Shown: positions 1-12,500 of the stretch, piece after piece
How positions within the stretch are numbered: position 1 is the stretch's first letter
How the letters are laid out: every line of letters begins with the position of its first letter
DNA from: Saururus chinensis
Lineage: Eukaryota; Streptophyta; Magnoliopsida; Piperales; Saururaceae
Assembly (NCBI GenBank): GCA_035235625.1
Contig: CP141146.1
Location: forward strand, 39,539,709 to 39,603,708
Direction: 5' to 3'
DNA length: 64,000 nt
The notes under the pieces: generated by a model
The model's input: the letters and a program-made list of their open reading frames with translations, nothing else
Database searches by the model: none
What the model was told of the DNA's origin: nothing
Position numbers and translations under genes: made by a program

Positions 1-1893
1 TTTTTTTGCCCGACCATTAATTGGGCTAAAAATTTTAATGCCCTTACCCTATGTTTTTCGCATCGGCTAGGGTTGGGCTGACGGGCCTTAAAAACTTGCA
101 TCCCTAATAGTGAGTGTCATTCCCCCAATTTTACAACACTTTTTATGAAAACATTTGTCTCCTTCTTTGATAAAATAATGAAAAATATGACCCATCTCTT
201 TCCATACGAACAACAGAATCAAATCATTAAACAAAATTCATTGAAATAATGAATTAGGAACATTAGAATGACAACATTTCACAAACTATTGTTGTGATTA
301 TCATAACTTAAATAATAATCTACATATTTAATAAATTATAATATTCACACAACTACGTAATTGTTTGTTAATCATATTGAAGGTAATGAAATTAAAATGA
401 CACATTCTTGTGCCTAATCAAACCTAAAAAAGGAAATGTTGTAGCAGGCTAGATGGAGAGTCAAACTATAGCTACGACCTTCCTGTTACCTCTTAATCTC
501 GTCCTCGGCACCTGCACTACAATAGATGCCAAATATACAAGAATACTCAGTGGGATAATAATCTAAATAAAAACTAAAAGTTTCAAACAATATACCAAGA
601 AATGCTTGTTAATAAATCCTTGAAGTAATACATAAAATCACATTTAAATATACCTTTCATCAGCAAGTATTTAATTCCCATAGAGCAATCACATTTCAAA
701 GTTCTTTAGACACGATGACCTTACACTCAACTAGATATTGAGTCATTAGTGTACTACCTCAATTTCTCTTAAACATGTCTCACCCCATCCATGGTATGAA
801 GTAAAGGCTCACTAGGGCTCATGGATCCTAGAGCTGAGATTCTGACTTTAATGGTCATTAAAATCTCTTGTATTACACTACGTGAGATCAATCATCTTTT
901 AATATTCTAGTCTATTCGAATTCAACTCCTTGGTAAGGAAAGTTGTTCTACATAACTTCTATCCTTAGAGAGCTAGAAAACCTTGGTCTATTTCATACTA
1001 AACTTTTTCCTTCTAAGTGGCTAAAGGCTCATTTGAGAAGCTAAGGCACTAAGGAATCCCTGATCTTATGCATTAAATGCATCATTATTAGGTACCCATC
1101 TATCATATAAAATAGTCTCATACACATGCATTAGGGTTCATTAACCCTTACATAATAATGCATAACTGACACTCCAGGCACACTACATTACCATAGGCAA
1201 CCTCACTATAAGTAAGTTACCTCATTGATGGCCATTGGTGTATTGATAAATATGTCGAACCCTACTGATAGTGAATTTGAGACATCATCAGTAACCTCAC
1301 CAATGACTGTAGGTGAGTTTACCAATACATAGAACCTTATCGATAGTGGACTACAATGAAATGACAGGTAAAACTTGACATAATTTGAAGGGTACTCATA
1401 ACCCTACACCTGTTATACCCGGTGTTGAGCACAATGGTACCTTGTACAATCACGCAAGGAAAGGGGAGAAAGGATAAAGAAATGGGAGAAGTTCTAAATA
1501 ATTTCTATTGTATAAACCAAACACAAAGAAGGGGACAACTCTTATAGGGAGCCATGCCCTCTCACCTCAGGAAATGTGCCACTAGTGGGCCCGGCTGGTC
1601 CGTGGTCTACTAGCATTACCAACACAAATACTGTCTCATTACATACGTAAATATTAATCAAATACAAAGAAAAATAACCTTATGTATTAAAATAAAGGTA
1701 AATGAAGAGTCTGGTGAATATGCACAACAACACCATATTCTGTTCCACGAAATTAATCTTACACGTGTCTTGGATTTTTTTTATTTATTAAAAGTTCTAT
1801 TAATCCAATTGCATGCATCACTTCCTTGTAACAAAAATGTTAAAACTAAAACAAACTTATACTGTTACAACCCAAACCATCGTAACCAAAGAA
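1..1893. other. Intergenic stretch, no gene seen
   Basis: AT-rich DNA with no convincing coding region. The first ~105 bases end in CTTGCATCCCTA, which resembles the terminal inverted repeat of many plant hAT elements read from outside (TAGGGATGCAAG), so the window may open inside a hAT remnant; the other end is outside the window. Around 1190-1350 there are short imperfect repeats of a CTCACCAATG/CTACTGATAGTG type. No splice-compatible exons with recognisable protein similarity were found. Confidence 0.5.
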
Positions 1894-2100
1894 GCATTTT
1901 ATATGCTCCCTAAATAGTGTAAACCGAGCGTAAAAATTGCCCTAAAAGTATTAATTTTTAAAATTAACGATACATATAATAACGCATATTAATATAACTA
2001 ATACTTATATTAATATGCGTTACTATGTGCGCCATTGACAACGTCTCCTAGGTATTTCTCACGCTCAACTCACACGCGGTGTAGAACATAAAAAATATTT
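1894..2100. repeat. Fold-back MITE-like element, copy 1
   Basis: About 207 bp that folds back on itself: the centre reads TAACGCATATTAATA, a short loop, then TATTAATATGCGTTA, and the outer arms pair GAGCGTAAAAA with a downstream TTTCTCACGCTC. The outer ends resemble GCATTTTATATG and CATAAAAAATATTT. Two diverged relatives with the same layout lie side by side at 39023-39228 and 39282-39500. No transposase is present, so this is a non-autonomous element; no target duplication could be fixed. Confidence 0.55.
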
Positions 2101-2609
2101 CCCATAACTAAAGAGACCAAGGGAAACCTTTAACGAGCCATTGGCGTCAAAAGGAGAGCACCGCCTTTCAACACCGATAGAAATGCAGGTAACAGAGCCA
2201 CCCAAAAAAAAAAAAAGAAAAATTAGGCCTCGTAGGAGTCTTCTTTGGCCAATCAAAAGTCAACATTAAGTGTACGGTCTCTGTAGAAGTCTGGGATGGG
2301 ATGGGGGAATCAGCCTGTGGACGCAGGTAAAGTTTGGGAAAACTTCTTTCTTCCCCGCAATTAACCAAACGACCCGACACATGCATAAATGCATGCAAAC
2401 GAATCACATATGTTATGTACGGTCCCACTCTCTGATTTGGCTTTTGTTATTGAGCTTTCAATCTCCGCCACTGAACCTGGGAAGCTATCACTGTCGTCGA
2501 TGGTACACAAACGAGCGCTTCAGATTTCAGAGGAGTTACGGGTTGGCTCATGGGTTTCCTTCGACTCTTCCTCCCCCCCGTCACTGATTCTCTCTTCTCT
2601 TCCCTTCCC

Positions 2610-2650
2610 TCCCCCGCCTCTCTCTCTCTCTCTCATTATATATACGTAAT
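2610..2650 (+). promoter_or_regulatory. Candidate core promoter of the Raf-like kinase gene
   Basis: A CT-rich run (2615-2634) is followed at once by TATATATA at 2637-2644, about 1 kb before the kinase start codon. Downstream, GAAGAAG|GTAAGG near 2780 looks like a 5'-UTR donor, and CAATTTCAG near 3289 is a candidate acceptor, so the leader probably contains an intron. The TSS is inferred at about 2670; no transcript data were available. Confidence 0.45.
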
Positions 2651-3629
2651 ATAGTAATGAATCTCCATTTCTCTCCATTGGGTTGCAACGGTCAACGAAT
2701 TCGGCTCTGCCTCACGCCATGTGTTTTCTTTCGGTCTTTTGGGGGCCTGGACTCTTGAGGGGGCGCGCGCTCTGAGAAGAAGGTAAGGTTTCGTCTGCCC
2801 ATCTGCGTCTTTCTCCTTTTTCTTTGTGGTTTCTTAGCTTTTTGGGTCCTTTTTGTTATCACCTTTTCGTTTTCTGTTTTTGCGTCTCAGGGTGGGTCGT
2901 TTTGCACAAAAAAACTTGATTAAACGCCGTACTTCAATAAGTTTTTTCTTTTCTTTTTTTTTTTTTTGTATCCGGGTTTGTTTCTTATACAGAGTTAAGA
3001 ATCTTTTTCTTCTTTTCTCTTCTAAATTTCGTTCTTGTGGGTGTTTTTGAAGCTTTTCTGTGCTGAGAAGAGTCTGTTTCCTTTATATTATGTATATTGC
3101 TTTATCTTCTGTGTTAACTTTTTGCTTACCGATTGGTTGGTCTTCTTCTCAATCGATCAATTGTATTTTTTATCTTTTTTATTTCTGATCGGTGGTCGGA
3201 TGATCAGACCAGACCTTTTGGCCGTCAAAACCTGTTAAAAGCCAACAAATTGAGGGCTTACGTTTTGCTTTCTGTTTTCTCAATTTCAGGTTTGTCAGGC
3301 AATTGACTTGTTTGATTGGAGAAACTTTGAGCGAATAAGTGCCATTGTTTTTCTGAAAGCAGTCAGACTGTTTTTCATTTTTTACTGGTTGTTTAAATTG
3401 TTAGGGGTTGAATTTTGATTGTATTGCTGTTTCATAATTGACTCAAAGACGCGTTGGCCAGTGATCGTCAATAAATTGCTTCTCTTTCTTTGATCAGGCT
3501 TTTTGCATATTGGATTTATTTCATACTTCCTACAATTCTTTGTTGCGTGTAAAAACTCAACCGAACTATTGGTTCAAGGAGGTCGCTGGATTGAATTTCT
3601 GAGTCTTTTGGATAGTGTTCTTAGAAAAG

Positions 3630-6600
3630 ATGGACGGTGAAGGTGTGGGTGCTGGAGAGAAATCGGAAGCGGGGGATGGAGGTCTAGGTCCGAAGGTGAA
3701 GGGTGCGGGAAGTGTTAGTAGCAAGGACATGTTCTTAAGGGCTGATCAGATTGATTTGAAGAATTTGGATATTCAGCTGGAGAAGCATCTCAGCAGAGTC
3801 TGGTCTAAGGACAGGGGGTCCCATAGGCCCAAGGAGGAATGGGAAATTGATTTGTCAAAACTGAACATCAGATATGTTATAGCTCAAGGAACATTCGGTA
3901 CTGTCTACAGAAGTGTTTACAATGGCGAAGATGTTGCAGGTGTTATTGCTTCTCTGACAATCTTTTTTTTATGGTTTCCTTTTCTTATGCATTGGCTGAA
4001 TTCAATGGTTAAAAATAGATAGCAGTTGAGTTCATATGCAGTGACCTTGCGTGCTTCAGAGTTAATAATAAGGAAAAGGTTAATATTAGCCACGGCACAT
4101 ATTTGAAATATGCTCCTAGGCTCATTGCACGTCGTCGGATCGAGATCTGATTGGATGGTGCGCGTTATTTGATGCGTGGGCAGGCAATAAAAACCCTCTG
4201 CCCCCTGTATTATGGGCACAGTGCGATGATGATCACAAAGCAGTCGCGCAGGTGCATGCCCATTAATATGTGATGGGCTCATATTAGCGGATCTCAAATT
4301 TATATTCTCTTTGATATTGTTTTGCTGTCCTTTATTCTTGGGTGTTAACAAAACTGTTGCTGTCCTTTTTTCTTGGGTGTTAAAAAAACTGAAAGAAGAA
4401 CACTTCTTTTTTGGTATTAACGGGTGTAATAATAATCGCAATTTATGTTTTCTCCGATTGCTGTCCTTATTTTTCGGATGTTGAAAAGATGAAAGAAGAA
4501 CTCTTCTTTTTGGTTGGGATGGACCAAACCATGTCGATTCAGCTATATGGTGTTTTAATTTAAAGTGGTTCATACCATTTGTGATGATCAAACTGTTTGT
4601 CTTTTACTGCCTTAACTTTTGAACCGATAGACTTGACTTTTAGAAAAGATGAAAGTTGGTCAGCTTTGGTTCTTCCATGTGATATCACTAACTGCTTTAC
4701 CCATATTCAACCAAATTGTGTATAATGAACTGCAAAGAACAATCTCTCAAATGTGGGGTGGGTTTGTCAACTCTGTTTCTTCATATTATTATAAAACATT
4801 AAAGTAGACTCTTGTTATTCATCTTTGTAGCTCTTTTAACTGTGTGTTATAGACAGGTAGGACAAACAAAAGTATAAGCAGATTTACATAAATTTGCTCT
4901 TTCTTGTGACTTTTTTGCAACATTATGGTTTTTGGTGGATAATTGGAGTTTTGGTAGAAGGCAGAAGATATGTTTTTCTTTTATTTTGGCTGTACTAATT
5001 TTTTTTTTCTTTATGCTCATTATAGTTAAACTGTTGGACTGGGGAGAGGATGGGTATGCTACGAATGCTGAAACTGCACAGCAACGAGCACAATTCCGCC
5101 AGGAGGTCGCTGTTTGGCAGAAACTTGACCACCCAAATGTTACAAAGGTGCTTGCTATTTCTGAAAATAAATTCCTTCCTGTTAGTAAATACTATCAATT
5201 TTTAGATTTCCTTAAGTTCAGTTCCTTTTAATGCAAACGATATACCAGCAAACGCTAAGTTCATTCTATCAATTTTTTAATTTTTTTAAGTTCCATTCCT
5301 TTTAATGCAAACGGTATACTAGCAAATGCTAAGTTCATTCTATCAATTTTTAGATTTCATTAAGTTCCGTTCCTTTTAATGCATACGGTATACTAGCAAA
5401 TGCTAAGTTCATTCTATCAATTTTTAGATTTCATTAAGTTCCGTTCCTTCTAATGCATACGGTATACTAGCAAATGCTAAGTTCATTTTGCTTCAATCTG
5501 GACATCGAGAAGATAGAAAATTTTTTGAATCTTCTTTATGGCTTTTATGTTCACAGTTTATTGGAGCATCAATGGGTACTTCTGAGTTGAAGATTCCTGC
5601 TAATTCTTCAAATGATGGAAACTACCAAACACTCCCTGCTCGAGCATGTTGCGTTGTTGTAGAATACCTTCCTGGGGGCACTTTGAAGCAGTATTTGATT
5701 AAAAACAGAAAAAAGAAGCTCGCCTACAAAGTTGTGGTTCAATTGGCCTTGGATCTAGCCAGAGGGTGAGTGGTGGTGTTTGATGATCGATTTTTCTTGT
5801 TAGTGTGTTTTGTATTTCTGATTGTCCATGTTTTGGTTAGTTAATTTCCTCTGCTTGTTCTTACACATGCAGGTTGAGCTATCTCCATTCAAAGAAGATT
5901 GTCCATCGAGATGTCAAGACTGAAAACATGTTACTAGATGCTCATAGGACACTCAAAATTGCTGATTTTGGTGTTGCTCGTGTTGAGGCACAAAATCCAA
6001 GGGATATGACTGGTGAAACAGGGACACTTGGCTACATGGCTCCGGAGGTAAGAATAGTCTCATTTATGAACGTGTTTGTTGTCTTGGCATTGAATTCTAA
6101 AAATTGCTGGAGACTTGTGGACTAGCTCATTTTTAAGTCCTGGGTGTTCGCCCTTAATATCCCCCTAAATCCTGATGCGGAGCGAAATGGGGGCCTCAGC
6201 TATCAAAATTGATGTAGGACAGCGTCAAAAGCGGGCAGATCATGACAGCGTGGAGAGTTAGGGCGTGGGTAGGGTAGAGAAGATGGGGAGAAAGAAGGAT
6301 TAAGCAGGGAGGGATAACCTTGGAGTCCGCCAATGTTCTGCCGGAATCCACTGGCAAAGTCGTCGGAGTCCACCCGTGGAAGAAGAAAACTCTCCCCTCA
6401 CGATCATAGGCTGCCATTTCTTTAATATATGGAGGCCTTTTTAGAAGGCTTACAAAGAGACTTTAATTGGGAATAAAGAACCAGGCATGACACCTTTTAA
6501 ACTTATGGGAAAATAAATCAAAGTCTATCCAAATCTTCTATAGATTTAAGCAATTTCCAAATACAACTCCTAATTAAATTACACTCCTAAATAATAAGCT

Positions 6601-7641
6601 TAGAAAATAATATGCCATTGGGCTTATTTTTGGCATCTGGGGCCCATTTTGCCCCGCCCGCGTGGGAGATACTCGACTCTAGCGAGTGTAGCTCGGGTTT
6701 GCCGGGTGGGCTTGAAAGATCTTCGCTGCTGCCTTTGAAGGCGATAAAACAGCCCATGAAAACATGTCCAGTTGGCCCAACAACGCTTTGCTTGAAAGGA
6801 TCAGGCCTCATGGAAGGCGCGGAGAGACTACAAGGGTGCAGTGCAGATATGGGCCTTCATCTGGGTGGACAGGCCCACAAAGCTATGTAATGTAGCCTGC
6901 CAATGTATATGCTTTACATTGGGCGAGTATATGCTTTACAGTGGTTAGCATTCTCTTTATCGAACAATTTATTTGTGGCCAATTGCAAAGCATTTTTACA
7001 ATCGTATTTGGAGCATATCCAGAGTTTTCTCCGTCATTTTCAATGCTAGAGTATCACTATTTTCTGTTTAGGAATTTGTTGGTTATATTCTGACTTATGT
7101 TTTCAGGTACTTGAGATGAAGCCATACAACAGGAGATGTGATGTCTACAGCTTTGGTATTTGCTTATGGGAGATCTACTGTTGTGAAATGCCATACCCGG
7201 ATCTTAGTTTTGTGGATATTACAGCTGCTGTTGTTCGACAGGTATTTAGATGATGCTCTTATTCATAAATATATAACTACTTCTAGAACCATTAATGTTG
7301 GTAAATATTAGGCAAGCTAGATTTCTTGAAGTATGGATCCCGTTGGTCCTTAATCACGACATTGCATTTTTTCATTTTGATCTTTGTTTGCTATTCTTTT
7401 TGTTATCATCTGATTTCTGTTTGCTATTCTTTTAATGCAGAATGTGCGGCCAGAAATTCCTCGGTGTTGCCCAAATGCGATGGCAAATATCATGAAAAAG
7501 TGTTGGGATGCTAAGCCTGAAAGACGACCCGAGATGGCTGAAGTAGTGAAGATGCTGGAATCCCTGGATTCAAGCAAGGGAGGAGGAATGATACCAAAGG
7601 ACCAAGCCTCGGGCTGCTTCTGCTTCTTGCGGGGGCCGTGA
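3630..7641 (+). CDS. Raf-like (MAPKKK group C type) serine/threonine protein kinase, six exons
   Basis: Predicted exons: 3630-3939, 5026-5147, 5557-5765, 5873-6047, 7107-7241 and 7441-7641, giving 383 residues with consistent phases and GT..AG junctions. A Gly-rich N-terminus (1-30) precedes the block [20 protein letters not shown]. The kinase domain shows a GTFGTVY loop (from residue 87), the VAVK lysine (105), HRDVKTEN (225-232), DFGVAR (245-250) and GYMAPE ending at 272, so all catalytic residues are present. The C-terminus is Cys-rich (CFCFLRGP). This layout matches Arabidopsis At3g22750-like kinases, related to the CBC1/CBC2 Raf-like kinases of guard-cell signalling; exact orthology and role are inferred. 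It should be cytosolic, as no signal peptide or membrane segment is visible. The start is the first ATG in frame with the conserved N-terminal block. Intron 2 holds a minisatellite, and the 3' end is partly duplicated downstream. Confidence 0.9.
5192..5487. repeat. 74-bp tandem repeat, four copies, in kinase intron 2
   Basis: Four units starting at 5192, 5266, 5340 and 5414 share CTATCAATTTTTAGATTTC and GGTATACTAGCAAATGC. The last two units are nearly identical and the first two more diverged, which fits stepwise unequal exchange or slippage. The array lies wholly within intron 2 (5148-5556). Confidence 0.9.
6048..7106 (+). other. Kinase intron 4 with probable inserted DNA
   Basis: This is the longest intron of the kinase gene apart from the first one. 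From about 6150 to 6900 the composition changes: a GC-rich stretch (for example 6640-6870, with GGGCCCATTTTGCCCCGCCC) sits inside AT-rich intron. That suggests an old insertion, possibly part of an LTR element, but I could not define termini or a target duplication. No coding region is supported. Confidence 0.35.
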
Positions 7642-7683
7642 TCATATATACATTGTTTCTGTTTTCATCTATTCTTGACGTAG

Positions 7684-7798
7684 GTAGGAGGAATGATAGC
7701 GAAGGACCAATCCGCAGACTGCTTCTGCTACTGCTTCTTGCGGGGCCGTTATCATATATATACATTGTTTCTGTTTTCGTTCATCCTTGATGTTTTCT
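7684..7798 (+). repeat. Duplicated copy of the kinase C-terminal codons and 3' UTR
   Basis: This segment repeats 7576-7680 with substitutions. Both contain GGAGGAATGATA, an AAGGACCAA core, CTTCTTGCGGGG, and TATACATTGTTTCTGTTTTC. The second copy still reads GGMIAKDQSADCFCYCFLRG and is preceded by a TAG that could serve as a splice acceptor (GACGTAG|GTAGG). It lies beyond the kinase stop codon at 7641. Confidence 0.8.
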
Positions 7799-8332
7799 GT
7801 CTTAGAAAATTGTTTCAAAACAAGTTCATCAATGAAAATTTCCTTTTGACCATAGAATTTTCCCTTCAGAAGTTGATACTGATCACTTTTAATGTAGAAT
7901 CCCCCCCCCCCCCCCCACATACACACCCCTTAGAAAAGTTATTTTTTTTAATAATTCAATTTTTTATTTATAAGTTATCTATTTGTTCCACTGTCAAACA
8001 ACATGAAAGCATGTTTCCTTAGCTCTGGTTAGATTCCATTTTGTGGTTTTAGGAGGAAGGATACAGTGCTAGAAGTATCAAACTTTCACCTTTGGTAAAT
8101 ACAGATGCATTGTGATTTTGGGGAGGAACTTGGCTTTTTTGTGTTAATTTCGATATGAATGAGAATAAGGCATTTTGGATGACTTGGAAAGCAATTTTGT
8201 TCTGTTTATCCCTTGGTTTATGAAGGGTGATATATTTGGTATATAAAAGCTCAACAGTGATTGATCACTTAATATGAAAGTTCTAAGTTTGTAGAATGAG
8301 GTGAAATCATATTAGATTTGAGAGTTTAGATA
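7799..8332. other. 3' flank of the kinase gene
   Basis: AT-rich flank with a homopolymeric C run (about 7902-7917). No coding region. The likely polyadenylation region of the kinase gene lies in 7780-8000; no single signal stands out. Confidence 0.5.
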
Positions 8333-8750
8333 TTATTTATAAGGAAAATTTATTTAAATAATAATTTAAAAAATAATTACCAAAATACTTACTTTGGGAA
8401 ATATTTTTCAAAGTGGTGTTGATTTTTGTCACATAGGCACTAGCCAAGCACCGGTGCTTATATGATTTTCTTTTTAAATTTTTATTATTTTTGTCATTTG
8501 GAACAACGAAATCAAATTTAAGTTGATTTCATTATTCCAAACGGCAAAATAGTTTTAAAGAAAATTAAATAATTTCGTCCTTTACAAGGACAAAATCAGT
8601 TAAGTTGACTTCGTCCTTCTAAAAGACAAAATCCTATTTAAACATGATTTCATCCTTTAAGCTCTTAACCGACAAAATCAACTCCCTTAGACTTCTACAT
8701 TTCATCTCAAGTTTACAAAGTATGATTTCGTCCTTTCAAAAAAAATTTAA
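8333..8750 (+). repeat. Left terminal inverted repeat of the 16.5-kb MULE
   Basis: Pairs as inverted repeat with 24540-24880. It contains several alternating short blocks of the form GACAAAATCAR..TTGATTTYRTC, that is, small internal inverted repeats built on an AAATC/GATTT theme. Immediately inward, 8780-8890 has about four copies of a 22-bp unit (CATTCATTCCACCCACATTATA). Confidence 0.8.
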
Positions 8751-9518
8751 AGTACTTCTAAAGTAACTTTTAACATTTGTCCTTGTTTATTTATTCCACA
8801 CACATTATACATTCATTCCACCCACATTATACATTCATTCTACCCACAATATACATTCATTCTACCCACATTATACAGATCAAGTGCACTTGTCCCTGTT
8901 CATTCATTCCACACACATTCTACGCATAAGTTTAAATTTAACATCCACAAAACATCAAACTTATCTACATTAACTATTATTCACATAACATTAAAGTTAT
9001 TGACATCAACTATTATCTACACAACATAGAAATAAGCATAAGATATAAATATTTATAAAATATATAAATCGAACATCACATGTTAATAAAATGTTTGGTT
9101 CAAAAGGAACATATGAAAAATCTAATACACTCAATCTCTTCTCCTACGTCCTCAACCCCGACGGTGTTGTACTAGCTCCTCCTGATTTGTCTGCTCATGA
9201 TCCGCTTGCTCCGGCTCTAGATGTGGCTCTGGCTCCAGCTCCGCATAAGTAATAAATGGCTCAACACGAGTTGGCCACTATCATCTATAATATAATATCG
9301 GATTTGGCTAAGGATAAGTTACATGTAGAGTGACCGAAAATGATGAACGGGGAGGAGAGCTATGTGCTGCTAATGAAGATAAAATATCAGAGAACGAATC
9401 GTGCCTCGGTTGTGTCTGAGTGGCCTCATCGGCAGGATAATGTCCATGAACATTCATAATCACCAATTGAAGCAGTGGCAAGCTACGAATAACATCATAA
9501 TGTTGCCTAAGCATCAAC

Positions 9519-12500
9519 TGTAAGGTCCCTGATTTTTTTACAATTTTTTGGGATTTGTTTGCTATTTTTATGATCATTTTCGGTGAGAAAATGTGACGCT
9601 TCGGCATATTTATATTTGTATATTTTACCCTATATTTATACGTGTAAAGTTGGGTGTGAGGCTTAGTCGCAGGCCGCGGGCCTTGTTGCGCACTTACGAC
9701 GCGAATTTTGGAGCTACAACATGTATCTGAAAGGTAAACGTGTATTGGGGACATGGATGTAAAAATTTAAAAGATTATATATAAATTATCCAACGGATTC
9801 CAAAACCGACATCCAGAAACTTTCAAAGTCAGTAACATTTCACGTCTAATGAGTTGGGAGAGAAACCCGAGCCCATTTCCGGTCACTCCGTTCTTCCTCC
9901 TCCGTTATCAGATTCCGCCGGTTCTTATCAGGATCCTCTTTGCCTCACCACTACGAGTTCGTAAGTACTAGCTATGACCACCGCCACGACCTCTTCGCTC
10001 ATCCACGAGGTACCAAACTTTTCTTCGGTTTTTCTTTCCTTCAAATCCCGTTTTTGAGTTGTGGGGGTGCGATTTTGATGTCGTTTGCGGCCGCCCTCAA
10101 CTAGACTTATGTTTAGTTGGCCGCTAGGAACCCATAGGCGCTAGCTAGAGTCACTGCCGTACTTTCTTCGCTCCGTGGTGAGCTACCAGTACTTTGGTCG
10201 GGTATTAGTTATATATTTTATATAACTGTTCGTGGTTTTTTTGAGACGCCGGTGTGTTTCCGGTCGTCGTCCGGCCACCGAACGGACTCCATCCAACCTA
10301 CCTCGGCATAGTGTCAGTAGGGGGTTACCATTTCCGACCTTGCTTTGCCCTATTGTCTTGCTCCGCCCGATTAGACATTTTGGGTGCGTCTCAGGTCATT
10401 GCCATTGGCAAGCTGTGGGCCATTTGGTCATCATGGGCTCTGCCCCAGCTTGGCAACAGTGAGGGTCAGCCCCACTTGGCCCGATTATACCTCCACTAAG
10501 AATGGGCTACTTACCTTTGCCCTATACCGTGCGAGATGTATAGCTGCCCACACCACGTGTATTAGTTGTGGGTGGCAATCGGTGATGTCACCACTTCGAT
10601 CGACCACCACTTTCTGGCCCTAGCTTAGTTGTCCTTTTGTGGGCCTTGGGCCGCTATTGTCCGACCCATCTCTCCCTAGAGTGGTCCTTTTTGGCCACGT
10701 GTGCATATAGCCACGCGTGTGCTTTTGGGTTTAGGCACTGTATTTGTGCCGCCTGACCATCGGTTGGCTTTGCCATCGAGTGGAGTTGACACATAGCCCT
10801 CCATCTCTCCTTTGTCCTCGAGCATTGCCTCATGCTCTCCGCCCTTATGTGGGCCCTTGTTGACACAAAATTGACACCGTTGGGTGTTGTCCACGGCCGA
10901 TTTCAACGTCTTGCGGCCAACCGAGTACGTCTTAGCCATTGGCCAATCTTCAGTGAGTACTCCATCGACTTCTAGTCGCACCACCACTTATGTTGGCACA
11001 ACATTTCTCCCAGCCGCCCTAGTGTGCCGCCGTGGATCGCGGATTTTACCGCATTGATTTCTGACACCCCGTTTGGCCGTGATTGTTTTCGGCACTTCCT
11101 AAAATCCTCGGGACAACAGCTCTCTCATCCAGGCAACGGTTTTGATTGCCAACTCCACCGCCGCCGTCATGTGCTCGCCATCGAACGACATGATTACGAG
11201 GTAGGGGAGCTTTGAACTTGTAATTTCATGATAGCATGCTTTGAATGAGTAGCAACATGCTAGGATTATATGATTGAATGCTATGGATGTTAGCTTATGA
11301 TCCGTTTGCATGATATAAGAGGATGAATTATGCCATGTTGAAATGCATATGACGTTCATGTTGGCTGTAAGTATGTTGGGTGTATGTATATGCTAGTGAT
11401 GGCTAGCGTGCATGTTTGAAGTATGTATGAATGTGTATGTATGTGCTAGTGATGGCTAGCGTGTATGTTTGAAGTATGTATGGATTATGCATGTGGTGGT
11501 GATGGCTAGCGTGCATGTTTGAAGTATGTATGAATGTGTATGTATATGCTAGTGATGGCTAGCGTGTATGTTTGAAGTATATATGGGTTATGCATGTGCT
11601 AGTGATGGCTAGTGTGCATGTTTGAAGTATGTGTAAATGTGTATGTATGCGCTAGTGATGACTAATGAGCATGTTTGTAAGCTATGTATGTATGACAGTA
11701 TGTGTATGTTATATATATGTGTGATAGACTTACGTATTTATGATGGCCATTTGCCTATGCTAAGGATATGTGTATGTGCATGTGGGCAGTGTAAGTGTTT
11801 GGTATGGATTTGGGTATGGATGTGTAAGCGTATGATGGATGACAAAAGATATGGGTATGACGGGCGAGGTTTGTCAGACAGTAAGAGTGTGCATAATTGT
11901 ACAAACATAACGTACAGATTATGAAGTGAAAAGTAAGCATAATAAGTGAGATATAAGTAAGAGGGCGACGACTAGGTTGGCTTTGAGAAGCTTCATTTGA
12001 TGATGTCAGTGTAAGATGATTTGGCCATAAGGTGGATGGCGAAGTATGTAAGACTGTAAGGGTTGTATGATTCCGCCCAAGAGTGGCACTGTATGATTTC
12101 TGCCCAAGAGTGGCACTGGCACTATAAGACCCATTATGGTGGGCAATTCTATGGCACTATAAGACCCATTATGGTGGGCAATTTTATGGCACTATAAGAC
12201 CCATTATGGTGGGCAACTGTATGACCCATTATGTGTGGGTGTTTATGTTGGTGCGCTCAGGTAAGTAGTATCATAGATCTACTATTACCTATTTGGTCCT
12301 GTGCCCTATGAGCATAGGTGTGCCTTACCTTCGGAAAAGTCCATGGCATCTAGTCACTCCCCAGAGGTTAAGGTGATGCCCCAGTGGCATTCTTTTCCAT
12401 TTCGATGCTGGAGCTTATTAGTTATAATGAGCTTTAGTGGTCGATAGTATGTGTATGATTATGAGTATGAGCACGACTGTAAGCGTATGAGTATGAGCAC

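Noticed and set aside
4080..4290. Possible inverted-repeat element in kinase intron 1
   Set aside because: TTAATATTAGCC and CTCATATTAGCGG looked like arms, but they do not pair over more than a few bases.
3917..4591. 224-residue open frame on the minus strand across kinase intron 1
   Set aside because: It overlaps the kinase exon 1 end and intron, and the peptide is low-complexity (KK, SSF runs) with no known family. The opposite strand has a clear kinase exon.
10232..10987. Overlapping open frames on both strands in element A
   Set aside because: They lie in a solo LTR, have no family similarity, and both strands are open only because the DNA is GC-rich.
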